A stretch of 64,000 nt of DNA from Pseudobutyrivibrio ruminis. GTDB lineage: Bacteria > Bacillota > Clostridia > Lachnospirales > Lachnospiraceae. Of this stretch, positions 54,145-62,733 are shown in pieces. The stretch is from positions 124,001-188,000 of the forward strand of contig NZ_SVET01000002.1 of assembly GCF_015057245.1 (NCBI RefSeq), written 5' to 3'. The position numbers and the translations under genes were made by a program. How positions within the stretch are numbered: the first letter of the stretch is position 1; each line of letters starts with the position of its first letter. Below the pieces are notes generated by a model, which saw only the letters and a list, made by a program, of their open reading frames with translations, made no database searches and was not told where the DNA came from.

Positions 54145-54228
54145 ATATGTTACGATTACAAGCCTTAGTGTTTCTCCACTCGACTACATGTCTCGCTTGA
54201 GAAACCTAAGAGCTTGTCATCTACATAT
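54145..54228 (-). ncRNA. Dispersed intergenic hairpin element, copy E
   Basis: 84 nt. Gene-sense helices: ATATGT/ACATAT, ACAAGC/GCTTGT, TTAG/CTAA and GTTTCTC/GAGAAAC, loop GAGACATGTAGTCGA. It lies in the 213-bp gap between the acyltransferase (stop 54315) and the GT4 start at 54101. Closest in sequence to copy A. Confidence 0.7.
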
Positions 54229-54314
54229 TTCACATAAGCATTCTATAATATATAGAAAACCTACTTATAATCTAATAATATTTTTATAATTTGCTGCCAC
54301 CATAGGTGCAGCAA

Positions 54315-54938
54315 TTAGTCAAACTTTCTTACCGTTTTGGCTGGGACGCCGACGACTTCGCATCTTCCCTTCGTGTTTTTGATGACGCAAGAGCCGGCCC
54401 AGATGTGGGTCTCGTCTCCGATTGTCTTGCCCTGTACGATTTGGGCGCCGGTGCCAACTTCGATGAGGTTGCCAAGTGTGCAAGCTCCGGAAATGTTGGC
54501 GTTAGGGTTGAGGGTGTTGAAATCACCAAGTTTGCTGTCGTGAGCCACGGTACAGTTGAAGTTGATAAGGTTCTGGTTACCGATTTTTACATCAACTGTG
54601 AGAATGGCGCCTGCACAGATAACATTCCCCTCTCCCATTTCAACACTATCTGACAAAGTGGCAGATGGGTCGATAAGATTAGGGAAGTGCACATGAGGAT
54701 TTTTCTTGTAAAGCTCGTACAAAAACTTTCTGCGCTCCATTGAACCCATGGCGATGACTACGTCTAAATCCTCGGTAGCTTCAGTAACGAAGCTATCATC
54801 GCCAACTACGCCTTCGCCTGGTTCAATATCTATGTAACCTAATATGTTCCATGTTGGATTTACTGCATTAATGCGCTCTGCCAGCCACTTTGTCTCTTTG
54901 CCGGCACCGCCTGTTCCTGCAATAACTAAGTTTCTCAT
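54315..54938 (-). CDS. NeuD/PglD-family sugar acyltransferase
   Basis: A 207-residue protein with an N-terminal Rossmann-like sugar-binding part (LVIAGTGGAGKETKWLAERI) and a C-terminal left-handed beta-helix. His133 in CTVAHDSKLGDF is the catalytic base of PglD/NeuD enzymes. They N-acetylate UDP-4-amino sugars or O-acetylate sialic acid. Here it follows an SDR, a MaoC dehydratase and an acyl carrier protein, so a hydroxyacyl donor from ACP is possible. It could also be the missing LegH N-acetyltransferase step. Confidence 0.8.
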   Translation of the reverse strand: MRNLVIAGTGGAGKETKWLAERINAVNPTWNILGYIDIEPGEGVVGDDSFVTEATEDLDVVIAMGSMERRKFLYELYKKNPHVHFPNLIDPSATLSDSVEMGEGNVICAGAILTVDVKIGNQNLINFNCTVAHDSKLGDFNTLNPNANISGACTLGNLIEVGTGAQIVQGKTIGDETHIWAGSCVIKNTKGRCEVVGVPAKTVRKFD

Positions 54939-54971
54939 ATTTTCTCCAATTCAATTCTCTACTAAAGTTAA

Positions 54972-55706
54972 TTAGTGCTTGCTGTCTGTGATAGCAATGT
55001 TCTGGCCGCTGATCATATCTGCGCCGTCAGAAAGAAGGAATGCAAGTGTTGGCACAACCTGGTCTACTGTGAGGTTCTTGCCCATTGGCATATCTGCTGC
55101 ATTCATTTCCTTGATAAGGTCTGGAAGATTGTCAAGGAAGCGTGTCTCTATCATCTCTGGGCTAACACCGTTGACTGTGATTCCCTTGTCTGCGTACTCA
55201 ACAGCAAGTGACTTCATAAGGCCAAGAAGGGCGTATTTTGTAGTAGTGTAGACGCTCTTGTACTTTGGTGGCATGCCAACTGTGCATGATGTGAGCATGA
55301 AGATAACCTTGCCATATTTTTGCTTTGTCATAAAGGGCAAAAAATCGCCCAGTATATCAACTATTGGACGAAGGTCAGTCTCGGTTGCTGCTGCAAAATC
55401 ACACCAGCCGAGCTTTTTGAATTTTTCATTTTCCATTGGTGCTGCTGCAAGATGTACCACGTGATCAGGCTTGAGTTCTCTTTCAGCCATAAAATCAAGC
55501 ATCTTTCTCACCGACATAGCATCAGCAAAATCAGCCTGTACCATAACAAGCTTTTCCCCAAGCTTCTCCTCCAATGGAAGAAGACGTGAGGCGCTGCTGC
55601 GATAGTGAGCCACGATGGTATCGTAATTGTCAGCCACCAATTCAATAAGTGCAGTTCCTAGTTCAGAGGACGCACCGGTCACGAATAATGTCTTGTTTTC
55701 TCTCAT
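54972..55706 (-). CDS. Short-chain dehydrogenase/reductase (FabG-like)
   Basis: A 244-residue classical SDR: TGASSELG (10-17) binds NADPH, Ser140 with Tyr153 and Lys157 (YTTTK) form the active site, and the C-terminal NGVSPEMIETRFL region matches FabG-type reductases. Next to MaoC and ACP genes it may reduce a 3-ketoacyl-ACP. Alternatively it may match PtmA, an SDR of Campylobacter legionaminic loci whose role is unclear. Variation at the start (ELG instead of GIG) is common in the latter group. Confidence 0.75.
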   Translation of the reverse strand: MRENKTLFVTGASSELGTALIELVADNYDTIVAHYRSSASRLLPLEEKLGEKLVMVQADFADAMSVRKMLDFMAERELKPDHVVHLAAAPMENEKFKKLGWCDFAAATETDLRPIVDILGDFLPFMTKQKYGKVIFMLTSCTVGMPPKYKSVYTTTKYALLGLMKSLAVEYADKGITVNGVSPEMIETRFLDNLPDLIKEMNAADMPMGKNLTVDQVVPTLAFLLSDGADMISGQNIAITDSKH

Positions 55707-55717
55707 CTAATCTCCCT

Positions 55718-56131
55718 CTATACCACGAGGATACCCATGGTTCCTCGGAGTACCTTTTTTCCATCCTGATTTGTGATGGTTACTTTTAATTCAAGACGCT
55801 GGACGCTTTCCACAAGCTCTGTGATTTCGCCTGTGACTGTGAGCTCGTCGCCGATGTAGACTGGCTTTGCGAACTTTGTCTCTACCTGCTGGATGAGGCT
55901 GCGCTCACCAGGGATGTAGACACCAGCTAATGTAGAGAGGAAGCTTGCTGTGAGCATGCCATAAGCCACGCGGCCTGGATGGCCCTTTGCCTTTGCAAAC
56001 TCCTCGTCATTATGTAGTGGGTTGACGTCTCCTGTAATGCCTTTGAAGGCTTCAAGCATCTCCTCAGTTATCAAAACCTTGAAGCTTTCTGTCATCCCCA
56101 CATTTAATTCATCAAAAGTATAGTTATTCAT
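55718..56131 (-). CDS. MaoC-like (R)-hydratase, hotdog fold
   Basis: 137 residues with the hydratase 2 motif GDVNPLHND (Asp35, His40), followed by HPGRVAYGMLTASFLS, typical of (R)-specific enoyl-CoA/ACP hydratases such as PhaJ. It would interconvert crotonyl- and 3-hydroxybutyryl-type thioesters. Its ATG shares one base with the ACP stop, so the two are translated together; that ties it to an ACP-bound rather than CoA-bound acyl chain. Confidence 0.82.
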   Translation of the reverse strand: MNNYTFDELNVGMTESFKVLITEEMLEAFKGITGDVNPLHNDEEFAKAKGHPGRVAYGMLTASFLSTLAGVYIPGERSLIQQVETKFAKPVYIGDELTVTGEITELVESVQRLELKVTITNQDGKKVLRGTMGILVV

Positions 56132-56370
56132 TAAAGCTTACCTACAATAGTATCAACCATTTCGCCTACGTTCTTGAGGGCCTGGATTTCCTTCATATCG
56201 AACTTTACGTTGAACTTCTTTTCGCAAGCTACAACGAGGTTAATCTGCTCAAGTGAGTCCCAATCCTCGATGTCATCAGCTGTTGTTGCATCTGTGAGTT
56301 CGATATCATCATCGTCAAATACATCTCTAAAAATATCTGTTAATGTTGCGAATACTTCTTCTCTTGTCAT
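56131..56370 (-). CDS. Acyl carrier protein
   Basis: 79 residues from the ATG at 56370, which is preceded by GGAGG nine bases upstream; a TTG five codons earlier overlaps the binding site. It is acidic and four-helix in pattern, with Ser39 in WDSLEQINLV as the phosphopantetheine site. A dedicated ACP in a glycan locus points to an acylated sugar or to an activated non-sugar substituent. Holo-ACP synthase is not in the window and would be supplied by the host. Confidence 0.87.
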   Translation of the reverse strand: MTREEVFATLTDIFRDVFDDDDIELTDATTADDIEDWDSLEQINLVVACEKKFNVKFDMKEIQALKNVGEMVDTIVGKL

Positions 56371-56395
56371 TATTAATTCCTCCAAAATCAGTTAA

Positions 56396-58081
56396 TTAGT
56401 ATATTCCAATTGCGTTCAAAATCTCTGGTGCAGCCATGCCATCTCTCAAGTGAAGTAAGAAGTAGATGGTGCCGCACAAGCCAACCATAAGGGCTACGTT
56501 TTGAATCAAAATCAAAGCTAGTGCTTTTTTGTCTTCCTTTGCATCTGTTCCAAGGGCAATGCACATGCACATGTAAACTGGAATCAGATAGCGGTAAGAA
56601 ATCTGGATACGCTCACTGCCCTCTGCAGGTGTGAAACGTACAAGGCAGCCTGCGAAGATTGCAACTACGCAAATCAAAAGGCCTATGCCGATGATTACGT
56701 ACTGCCATTTCTTGAGGCGTTTTCCTTTGTTTATTATCAATCCCAAAATGAGAACGATAAGCATTGTAACTACGCAAGCCATTGGTACTGTTGCGTTGAG
56801 CTTGATGTGGCCAAGCTCGGAGCCGATTACGTGATGAATGTTGTACCAGAAATCGACCTTGATTCCTTCCCATGCAAACTGAAGTGTGCCAAGTGGATCA
56901 TCCAAAACATCGTACATGCTGTATGCTGCACGGCTGGCGTCCTGCTCGATGGTTGCGTGATTGTGAGCAAGCACGAACATATCGTAAAGGATGTACATGT
57001 ATTTGCCGGCGAATTTCTTTACCACAAGAAGTGCTCCTGCGATGAATGCGCCTGCCAATGTGTACTCGTACCATTTCTTGCTCTTGCCAACATCGGTCCA
57101 CCATTTCTTAAGTGGGATGGCGAAGAACCATACTGCAAACAGGGTGTAAACCATTTTGTTTGGTATGAGAATCACCACGATGATGGCGATTAAATATATG
57201 TGCCAAGCATGAAGCTTCACATTTTCCTGACTGAGATATAGGCAAGTAGTCAGCAAAATGAATGAAAACAGGATGCTCATGTTGTCGTATGAATATGATG
57301 AGCAAAGCTGCAAGGTGGTTGGGAAGAGTGAGAACATCAGCAGCTGCAGCTTACCAACAGGAAGCAGCTTGATGCAAATCCAACCAGCCAGCACGAGGGT
57401 CAAGCTGTTCATGATTCGACCCATGAAAACTACACCGGAGAAACCGAATCCAAGGAGACGGGCGATTGCAATTCCAAGGCCGGAAAGCAAATAGCGCCTT
57501 GCCTGGGTAGGCTTAGTGTAGCACTGAACCAATTCCTTCATATCGTCATCTGTGTGGAACCAGTTGCCATCGGCCAAAATCTGGTACTGATATGGGAATG
57601 TGACATCGATGTAAGGCAGCTTGTAGTAGTCTTCTGCACGCATGTAGAAGTAAGATGTGCCTTCAATCCAGTTGCCGTAGCTACCTGGAGTAGTGTCGAA
57701 GTCGTGGTCTTTTATTCCTAGATAAATGTTGGAGCAATGATATGCACTGTAGAAGTGCTGCACCTCATCGGCTCCGGAAATAGGAGGCATAACGAACTGC
57801 ATGCAGATGCTCCAGCCGATTGCCAAAACCAAATAGATTTTTGAGTAACTCCACTCTTTATCTAGAAGCAAAAATCTTGCAAGGTAGATAGTGAGAGCTA
57901 TCATCACAATCAATATAAGGGCGAAATAACCGTTGTAAAATTTTGTCTTTGTAGTGTCGAATGCGTTGAGGCAGAAGAACACAATTGAAAAGATGATTCC
58001 AAATGCGCTGACTAAAACTGTCCCCAGTTTGAACGCCTTATCCATTGTCATTGGATAAAAGAAACTCTTTATTTTTTCCAA
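56396..58081 (-). CDS. DUF2142 membrane protein, GT-C-like
   Basis: A 561-residue protein with about 13 membrane segments. PPISGADEVQHFYSAYH (99-115) in an early loop gives the acidic and His residues of the family, and LFPTTLQLCSSYSYDNM is the second DUF2142 hallmark. DUF2142 proteins are suspected lipid-linked-sugar transferases. TTG start at 58081 with AGAGG upstream. It lies between the ACP and the nucleotidyltransferase, within the legionaminic-type gene block. Confidence 0.75.
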   Translation of the reverse strand: MEKIKSFFYPMTMDKAFKLGTVLVSAFGIIFSIVFFCLNAFDTTKTKFYNGYFALILIVMIALTIYLARFLLLDKEWSYSKIYLVLAIGWSICMQFVMPPISGADEVQHFYSAYHCSNIYLGIKDHDFDTTPGSYGNWIEGTSYFYMRAEDYYKLPYIDVTFPYQYQILADGNWFHTDDDMKELVQCYTKPTQARRYLLSGLGIAIARLLGFGFSGVVFMGRIMNSLTLVLAGWICIKLLPVGKLQLLMFSLFPTTLQLCSSYSYDNMSILFSFILLTTCLYLSQENVKLHAWHIYLIAIIVVILIPNKMVYTLFAVWFFAIPLKKWWTDVGKSKKWYEYTLAGAFIAGALLVVKKFAGKYMYILYDMFVLAHNHATIEQDASRAAYSMYDVLDDPLGTLQFAWEGIKVDFWYNIHHVIGSELGHIKLNATVPMACVVTMLIVLILGLIINKGKRLKKWQYVIIGIGLLICVVAIFAGCLVRFTPAEGSERIQISYRYLIPVYMCMCIALGTDAKEDKKALALILIQNVALMVGLCGTIYFLLHLRDGMAAPEILNAIGIY

Positions 58082-58100
58082 GGATAATCCTCTCTATCTA

Positions 58101-59147
58101 TTATTTGTTAATTCCACGTAAGCGATTTTCCATCTTGCCAAGCTCATCAAGCTGGCCCATGTCCATCCAAGTGTTTTCGTTGATTGGGTAGACACCAACC
58201 TTCTTACCATCGTCCTTTAAGCGGTTGATGATATCAGGGAAGCCGATGAATTCGTCATCGTTGATGTAGTCCAAAACCTCTGGCTCTACGATGTAGATGC
58301 CTGTGTTTGTGAAAAAGCTGAACTCTGGCTTTTCCTTCATATCAATGATGTTGCCGTGCTCGCCAAATTCAACAACGCCGTAGGCAACCTGGAAGTTGCG
58401 AAGTGAGCAAACCATAGTAATCATGTTGCCCTCAGCCTTGTGGTGAGCGTAAATCTTGGAATAATCCTCCTCGATAAGAATGTCGCAGTTTGTAAGGATG
58501 AAAGTCTCATTAACCTTGCCACGGAGAAGTGAAAGGCCACCGCCTGTACCAAGTGGCTTGTCCTCATCCACGTACTCGATTGTGTATGGCTTTTCAACCT
58601 CACCGAAGTATGACTTAATCATATTTTTCTTGTGGTTAACTACAAGAATCATTCTGTCGATGCCATATTCTGCGAAGCTATCCATGATGAGCTCTGCAAT
58701 TGGCTTCTCCCCAACTGGGATAAGTGGCTTTGGCAAAATGCGTGTGTATGGGTAAAGACGAGTGCCCTTGCCGCCTGCCATCATGACAACTGGGCAAGAT
58801 AACTCGCTCTGCTTTTTATAATGATTTTCACTCCAGAAGACTGTGTCGATAACAACACCATTTTCGTCTACGATTGGCAAGCCTTCGATGTTGTGGCGGC
58901 GCAAGAAATCTCTTGCCTCCTCCTTTTCATCGGCCTTAAGACTACGAGGCTTGTAGTTTGCGATTGTGCGCACTTCATCATTTAAATCTCCGCCAGAGAG
59001 AATGAATCTTCTTACATCTCCTTCGGATAGTGCGGCTATCAGCTTATTGTTTTCATCGACAATGAAGGCAGTGCGGCGGCCACTAGCGTCAAAAGTACGC
59101 ATAGCCTGAAGCACTGAATCTTCCTCATGTATAAATACATTTTCCAT
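58101..59147 (-). CDS. ptmE: CBS-nucleotidyltransferase, PtmE-like
   Basis: 348 residues. Two CBS domains (about 1-115) are followed by a sugar-1-phosphate nucleotidyltransferase domain with MMAGGKGTRLYPYTR (122-136), LPKPLIPVG and NCDILIEEDYSKI. This is the domain order of C. jejuni PtmE, which makes GDP-glucosamine for the GDP-linked legionaminic acid route. LegC and LegB relatives lie directly upstream, which supports the same pathway here. GDP specificity is inferred from that homology, not read from residues. Confidence 0.82.
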   Translation of the reverse strand: MENVFIHEEDSVLQAMRTFDASGRRTAFIVDENNKLIAALSEGDVRRFILSGGDLNDEVRTIANYKPRSLKADEKEEARDFLRRHNIEGLPIVDENGVVIDTVFWSENHYKKQSELSCPVVMMAGGKGTRLYPYTRILPKPLIPVGEKPIAELIMDSFAEYGIDRMILVVNHKKNMIKSYFGEVEKPYTIEYVDEDKPLGTGGGLSLLRGKVNETFILTNCDILIEEDYSKIYAHHKAEGNMITMVCSLRNFQVAYGVVEFGEHGNIIDMKEKPEFSFFTNTGIYIVEPEVLDYINDDEFIGFPDIINRLKDDGKKVGVYPINENTWMDMGQLDELGKMENRLRGINK

Positions 59148-59152
59148 AGAAT

Positions 59153-60319
59153 TTACTCCGCAAAAGTCTTTACCACGTCGAGGACACGATTAACGCCGGC
59201 CTCGTCGAGGTTTGTTGAACATGGTACGTTTACAACGCGTTTCCAGTACCATGGTGCTTTTTCAAGTTCGAATGTGCGAGCTCCCTGATATGGAAGCTGA
59301 TCTGAGATAAGTCCCCAGATTGGACGAGACTGGATGTGGGCTTCCTTTAACGCTTCGATGAGCTGGTCGCGACCCTTCTCGTCATTTTCAAATACTACTG
59401 AGTAGAACCAGTAGTTGCTGCGGATGCCTTCTCTGAAGTCCTGAACGTGAAGTCCTGGCATCTTGTCGACTGCATCCTTGTATAAATGATAGTTTGTTGT
59501 CTTTGTCTTGATGAAATCTTCAAGCTGCTCTAACTGGGCTATTCCGAGGGCTGCCTGAAGGTTTGTCATTCTGTAGTTGAAGCCGATTTCATCGTGGATG
59601 AAGTTGGCCTGGTCTGCTTTGGCCTGAGTTGTCAAATGCTTTGCATGAGCAAGAAGCTTTTCATCATTTGAAACAATCATTCCGCCACCACCTGTGGTGA
59701 TGATTTTGTTTCCGTTGAATGAATAGCAACCCATATCACCGATTGTTCCGGCAAACTTTCCAGCGTATTTGCCCTCAGTGTAGTATGTTCCAAGTGCCTC
59801 TGTTGCATCCTCTACAACCTTGATGTTGTACTTTTCAGCGATTGGCATGATGGCTTCCATGTCGGCCATGTTTCCGAAGACATGTACTACTACCATTGCC
59901 TTGATATGGCGGCCTGTCTGCTTGTCGATAAGCTTGCCATCTGTGAAGTCGCACTCTGTCTCGCAGAACTTCTGAAGCTTCACTGGGTCCATGCAAAGGC
60001 TATCGTCGCAATCCATGAATACTGGCTCGGCGCCGATGTACTTTGTAGGGTTTACTGCTGCAATGAATGTAAGAGTTGGAACGATGACTGCATCTTCACG
60101 TGTAACCCCACTGAGGAGTAAGCTGATGTGAAGGGCTGATGTACCATTCTGGGTGCTGACTGCACCTGGAGCCTTTACATACTCTGCAATCTTCTTCTCA
60201 AAATCTGAAACATATGGGCCCGCTGTAGATACCCACTCAGTCTCTACAGCGTCCGTAACATATTTAAGTTCGTTACCCTTCAAATTTGGAACAGATAACG
60301 CAATAAATTCATCTGACAT
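59153..60319 (-). CDS. legC: LegC-like 4-aminotransferase
   Basis: A 388-residue DegT-family aminotransferase opening with IALSVPNLKGNELKYV, typical of the LegC subgroup. Lys205 in YSFNGNKIITTGGGG is the PLP lysine and Asp171 in VVEDATEALG is its partner. An insertion of about 25 residues near 115-140 (CDFTDGKLIDKQTGRHIK) is also in that subgroup as I recall. It would aminate C4 of the 4-keto-6-deoxy-GlcNAc nucleotide made by the LegB neighbour. Confidence 0.85.
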   Translation of the reverse strand: MSDEFIALSVPNLKGNELKYVTDAVETEWVSTAGPYVSDFEKKIAEYVKAPGAVSTQNGTSALHISLLLSGVTREDAVIVPTLTFIAAVNPTKYIGAEPVFMDCDDSLCMDPVKLQKFCETECDFTDGKLIDKQTGRHIKAMVVVHVFGNMADMEAIMPIAEKYNIKVVEDATEALGTYYTEGKYAGKFAGTIGDMGCYSFNGNKIITTGGGGMIVSNDEKLLAHAKHLTTQAKADQANFIHDEIGFNYRMTNLQAALGIAQLEQLEDFIKTKTTNYHLYKDAVDKMPGLHVQDFREGIRSNYWFYSVVFENDEKGRDQLIEALKEAHIQSRPIWGLISDQLPYQGARTFELEKAPWYWKRVVNVPCSTNLDEAGVNRVLDVVKTFAE

Positions 60320-60330
60320 TTCTAATACCT

Positions 60331-61311
60331 CTAAATGTTATATATATCGACTTTATATTTATCCATATTCTCACGTAAGAACGCGATGGTCTCCGCGAGA
60401 CCCTGCTCGAATGTGTACTGTGGCTTCCAGTCTGTGAGCTCAAGGATCTTCTTGTTGCTTCCAAGGAGACGGTTTACCTCAGACTTCTCTGGGCGAAGGC
60501 GATCTTCGTCGCAAATGATTTTTGCATTAGGGTTGATCTGGCGGATGAGCTCCTCAGCGAGCTGTCCGATAGAGATTTCCTTCTGTGTTGCGATGTTGAT
60601 TTCCTGGCCGATTGTCTTGTCGCTTTCATACATAGCGATGAAGCCGTGGGCTGTATCCTTTACGTAGTTGAAATCACGTGTAGGAGTGAGTGAACCAAGC
60701 TTGATCTCCTCCTTGCCAGCAAGTAGCTGTGTGATGATTGTAGGGATAACGGCACGTGCTGACTGACGTGGTCCGAATGTGTTGAATGGACGCACGATTG
60801 TAACAGGCAAATCGAATGAACGATAGAATGACTCTGCAAGTCTATCTGCACCGATTTTTGTAGCTGAGTATGGAGACTGGCCCTGGTATGGGTGCTTCTC
60901 GTCGATTGGAACGTACTGTGCTGTTCCGTAAACTTCTGATGTAGAAGTTACCAAAACTCTGGCTGTGCCTAGATCTCTGGCTGCCTGTAAAATATTAAGA
61001 GTTCCCTTGATGTTTGTGTCAACGTAAGCATCAGGGCTGTGATAACTAAATGGAATTGCAATAAGGGCTGCAAGGTGGAATACTGCATCGCATCCCTTCA
61101 TAGCCTCGCGAACACCGTTAGGGTCGCGAACATCACCAGCGAATACCTCAACGTGATCCATAATATCCTTTGGAAGTGTGTCGAGCCATCCCCAGTTATT
61201 GAATGAATTGTAGTAAACGAATGCACGAACTTCGTAGCCCTTCTTTACTAGCTCTTCTACTAAGTGTGAACCGATGAATCCATCTGAACCTGTAACTAAA
61301 ACTTTACTCAT
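60331..61311 (-). CDS. legB: LegB-like NDP-N-acetylglucosamine 4,6-dehydratase
   Basis: A 326-residue extended SDR: VTGSDGFIGSHL (6-17) for NAD, TSTSEVYGTA (122-131) and SPYSATKIGAD with Tyr148 and Lys152. The NNWGWLD segment after beta-2 is characteristic of the LegB subgroup paired with LegC. It converts GDP- or UDP-GlcNAc to the 4-keto-6-deoxy sugar, the first committed step to legionaminic acid. It overlaps the next gene upstream by eight bases. Confidence 0.86.
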   Translation of the reverse strand: MSKVLVTGSDGFIGSHLVEELVKKGYEVRAFVYYNSFNNWGWLDTLPKDIMDHVEVFAGDVRDPNGVREAMKGCDAVFHLAALIAIPFSYHSPDAYVDTNIKGTLNILQAARDLGTARVLVTSTSEVYGTAQYVPIDEKHPYQGQSPYSATKIGADRLAESFYRSFDLPVTIVRPFNTFGPRQSARAVIPTIITQLLAGKEEIKLGSLTPTRDFNYVKDTAHGFIAMYESDKTIGQEINIATQKEISIGQLAEELIRQINPNAKIICDEDRLRPEKSEVNRLLGSNKKILELTDWKPQYTFEQGLAETIAFLRENMDKYKVDIYNI

Positions 61312-62731
61312 TTTCTTTTACCTCTAAAAAATAATCATACATAGACTTTGCTATAAGTGAAATGTTGTCTGGCTTTAAGCGGTCGGCGCTGAGCACATAT
61401 GTGTTGCCGACGCGGGCGCAGCTCATATAGGCTGCCAAATATTTGATAACATCCTCACGAGATGGCTGCTTCCAGTTTGCCATGGCATCAAGATAGTTGT
61501 CATAAATATCTTCAATGCGCATGATGCCTGGTGCATTCTTGTAGAGAATGTCGCCACCCATGATAACTGGTCTGCGAAGAAGCATGGCTTCCTGACCAGC
61601 GGTACCAGTAAGTGTTGCAACGCACTGGCAGTTTTTGATGAGGGCGAATGAATCCTCCCATGGGTCGATAAGGACGATGTTTGGATATTTCTTCAGCTCC
61701 TCGTAGAAGCTGTTGTCCCTGCTACCAAGAAATGAATAGTGCTCCTTTGCATAAATCAATGTGTCAGCTGGAACTGACTTTGCCAAATTATCCAGGAAGA
61801 AAAGCTGCTTTTCATATTTCTGAGCGCAGACAATTGTGGATGCCTCTGGCTGAAGATGCAAAGGATAGTAAACAAACTTCTTTGATAAATCTGCCTTGTT
61901 GTAATACTTCTTGCTCTTTTTATATCTTCTATAAAATTTCCATGGATCAAAGGCTGTCTCGTAGTCCTTGTAGTACATGTAGTTGCCCTTGTCCAATGTG
62001 TGCGGATTGAAAAATCTCTGACGAATCCAAAACAGTGGCAAAATCAAAAAGCTTGGCTTGAACTTTGGCACCTTGCCGGAGAAGTTCATGAATGCTGGCT
62101 TTGAATGCTTTTCCTCGAAGGAGTTGAGATAATCCTCAGCCTGCTTTAGCTGCTCGTCAGTGTAGCTTCTGTCCAGATAATCATCTGGCATGTTGTAAAT
62201 CATCTCGAATGGGTCGTTCAAGATGTAATGATGAGTCAGATCCATTCCAACGGAGCGCATCAAAAGCAGTGAATAGAACTTTGCTCCTGTCTTCTTTCCA
62301 ACTAAGTATGCTGCATAGGTGAAAAGTGTGGCGATAACCTCATCAAAGTAAAAATCTATTTTGTATGTGGTGAACACATACTCCCAAAATGCAAACAAGC
62401 CTGCGGCTGTGTGCACGCAATAATCGTAATCGCGATTGATTAAAAATCTATCTGTGTAGATGTATTTCCACATTGGGGCTGCATCGTACTTTTTCTCGTA
62501 CTCGCAAAGCTTTTCCAAAGTGAATTCGTCCCAATGGGCGTTCATGAATTCTGAAAGAACAACAACGGTAACGTCATCGCCATATTTGCTTTCAACGTAC
62601 TGCTTCTCCTTGGAATCCAGCACAACAATTACGCCATTGGCCTCGCTATCGTGTTTTTCTTTTATATCCTTAAATATCAATGGAGTGTAGTCGAGGAAGG
62701 CCTCGCGCCCCATAAAACATAAGTTAAGCAT
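61304..62731 (-). CDS. Capsule-type GT-B glycosyltransferase (Capsule_synth-like)
   Basis: 475 residues, soluble. The C-terminal half has FVYYPLHLQPEAST, a block typical of capsule polysaccharide synthesis proteins related to KpsC/KpsS, then LIYAKEHYSF and IKNCQCVATLTGTAGQEAMLLRRPVI for the donor site. The N-terminal domain (about 1-200) is Rossmann-like. Such proteins use CMP-sugars in Gram-negative capsules, so CMP-legionaminate transfer is an attractive inference. An acceptor cannot be named. Confidence 0.7.
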   Translation of the reverse strand: MLNLCFMGREAFLDYTPLIFKDIKEKHDSEANGVIVVLDSKEKQYVESKYGDDVTVVVLSEFMNAHWDEFTLEKLCEYEKKYDAAPMWKYIYTDRFLINRDYDYCVHTAAGLFAFWEYVFTTYKIDFYFDEVIATLFTYAAYLVGKKTGAKFYSLLLMRSVGMDLTHHYILNDPFEMIYNMPDDYLDRSYTDEQLKQAEDYLNSFEEKHSKPAFMNFSGKVPKFKPSFLILPLFWIRQRFFNPHTLDKGNYMYYKDYETAFDPWKFYRRYKKSKKYYNKADLSKKFVYYPLHLQPEASTIVCAQKYEKQLFFLDNLAKSVPADTLIYAKEHYSFLGSRDNSFYEELKKYPNIVLIDPWEDSFALIKNCQCVATLTGTAGQEAMLLRRPVIMGGDILYKNAPGIMRIEDIYDNYLDAMANWKQPSREDVIKYLAAYMSCARVGNTYVLSADRLKPDNISLIAKSMYDYFLEVKENE

Positions 62732-62733
62732 TT

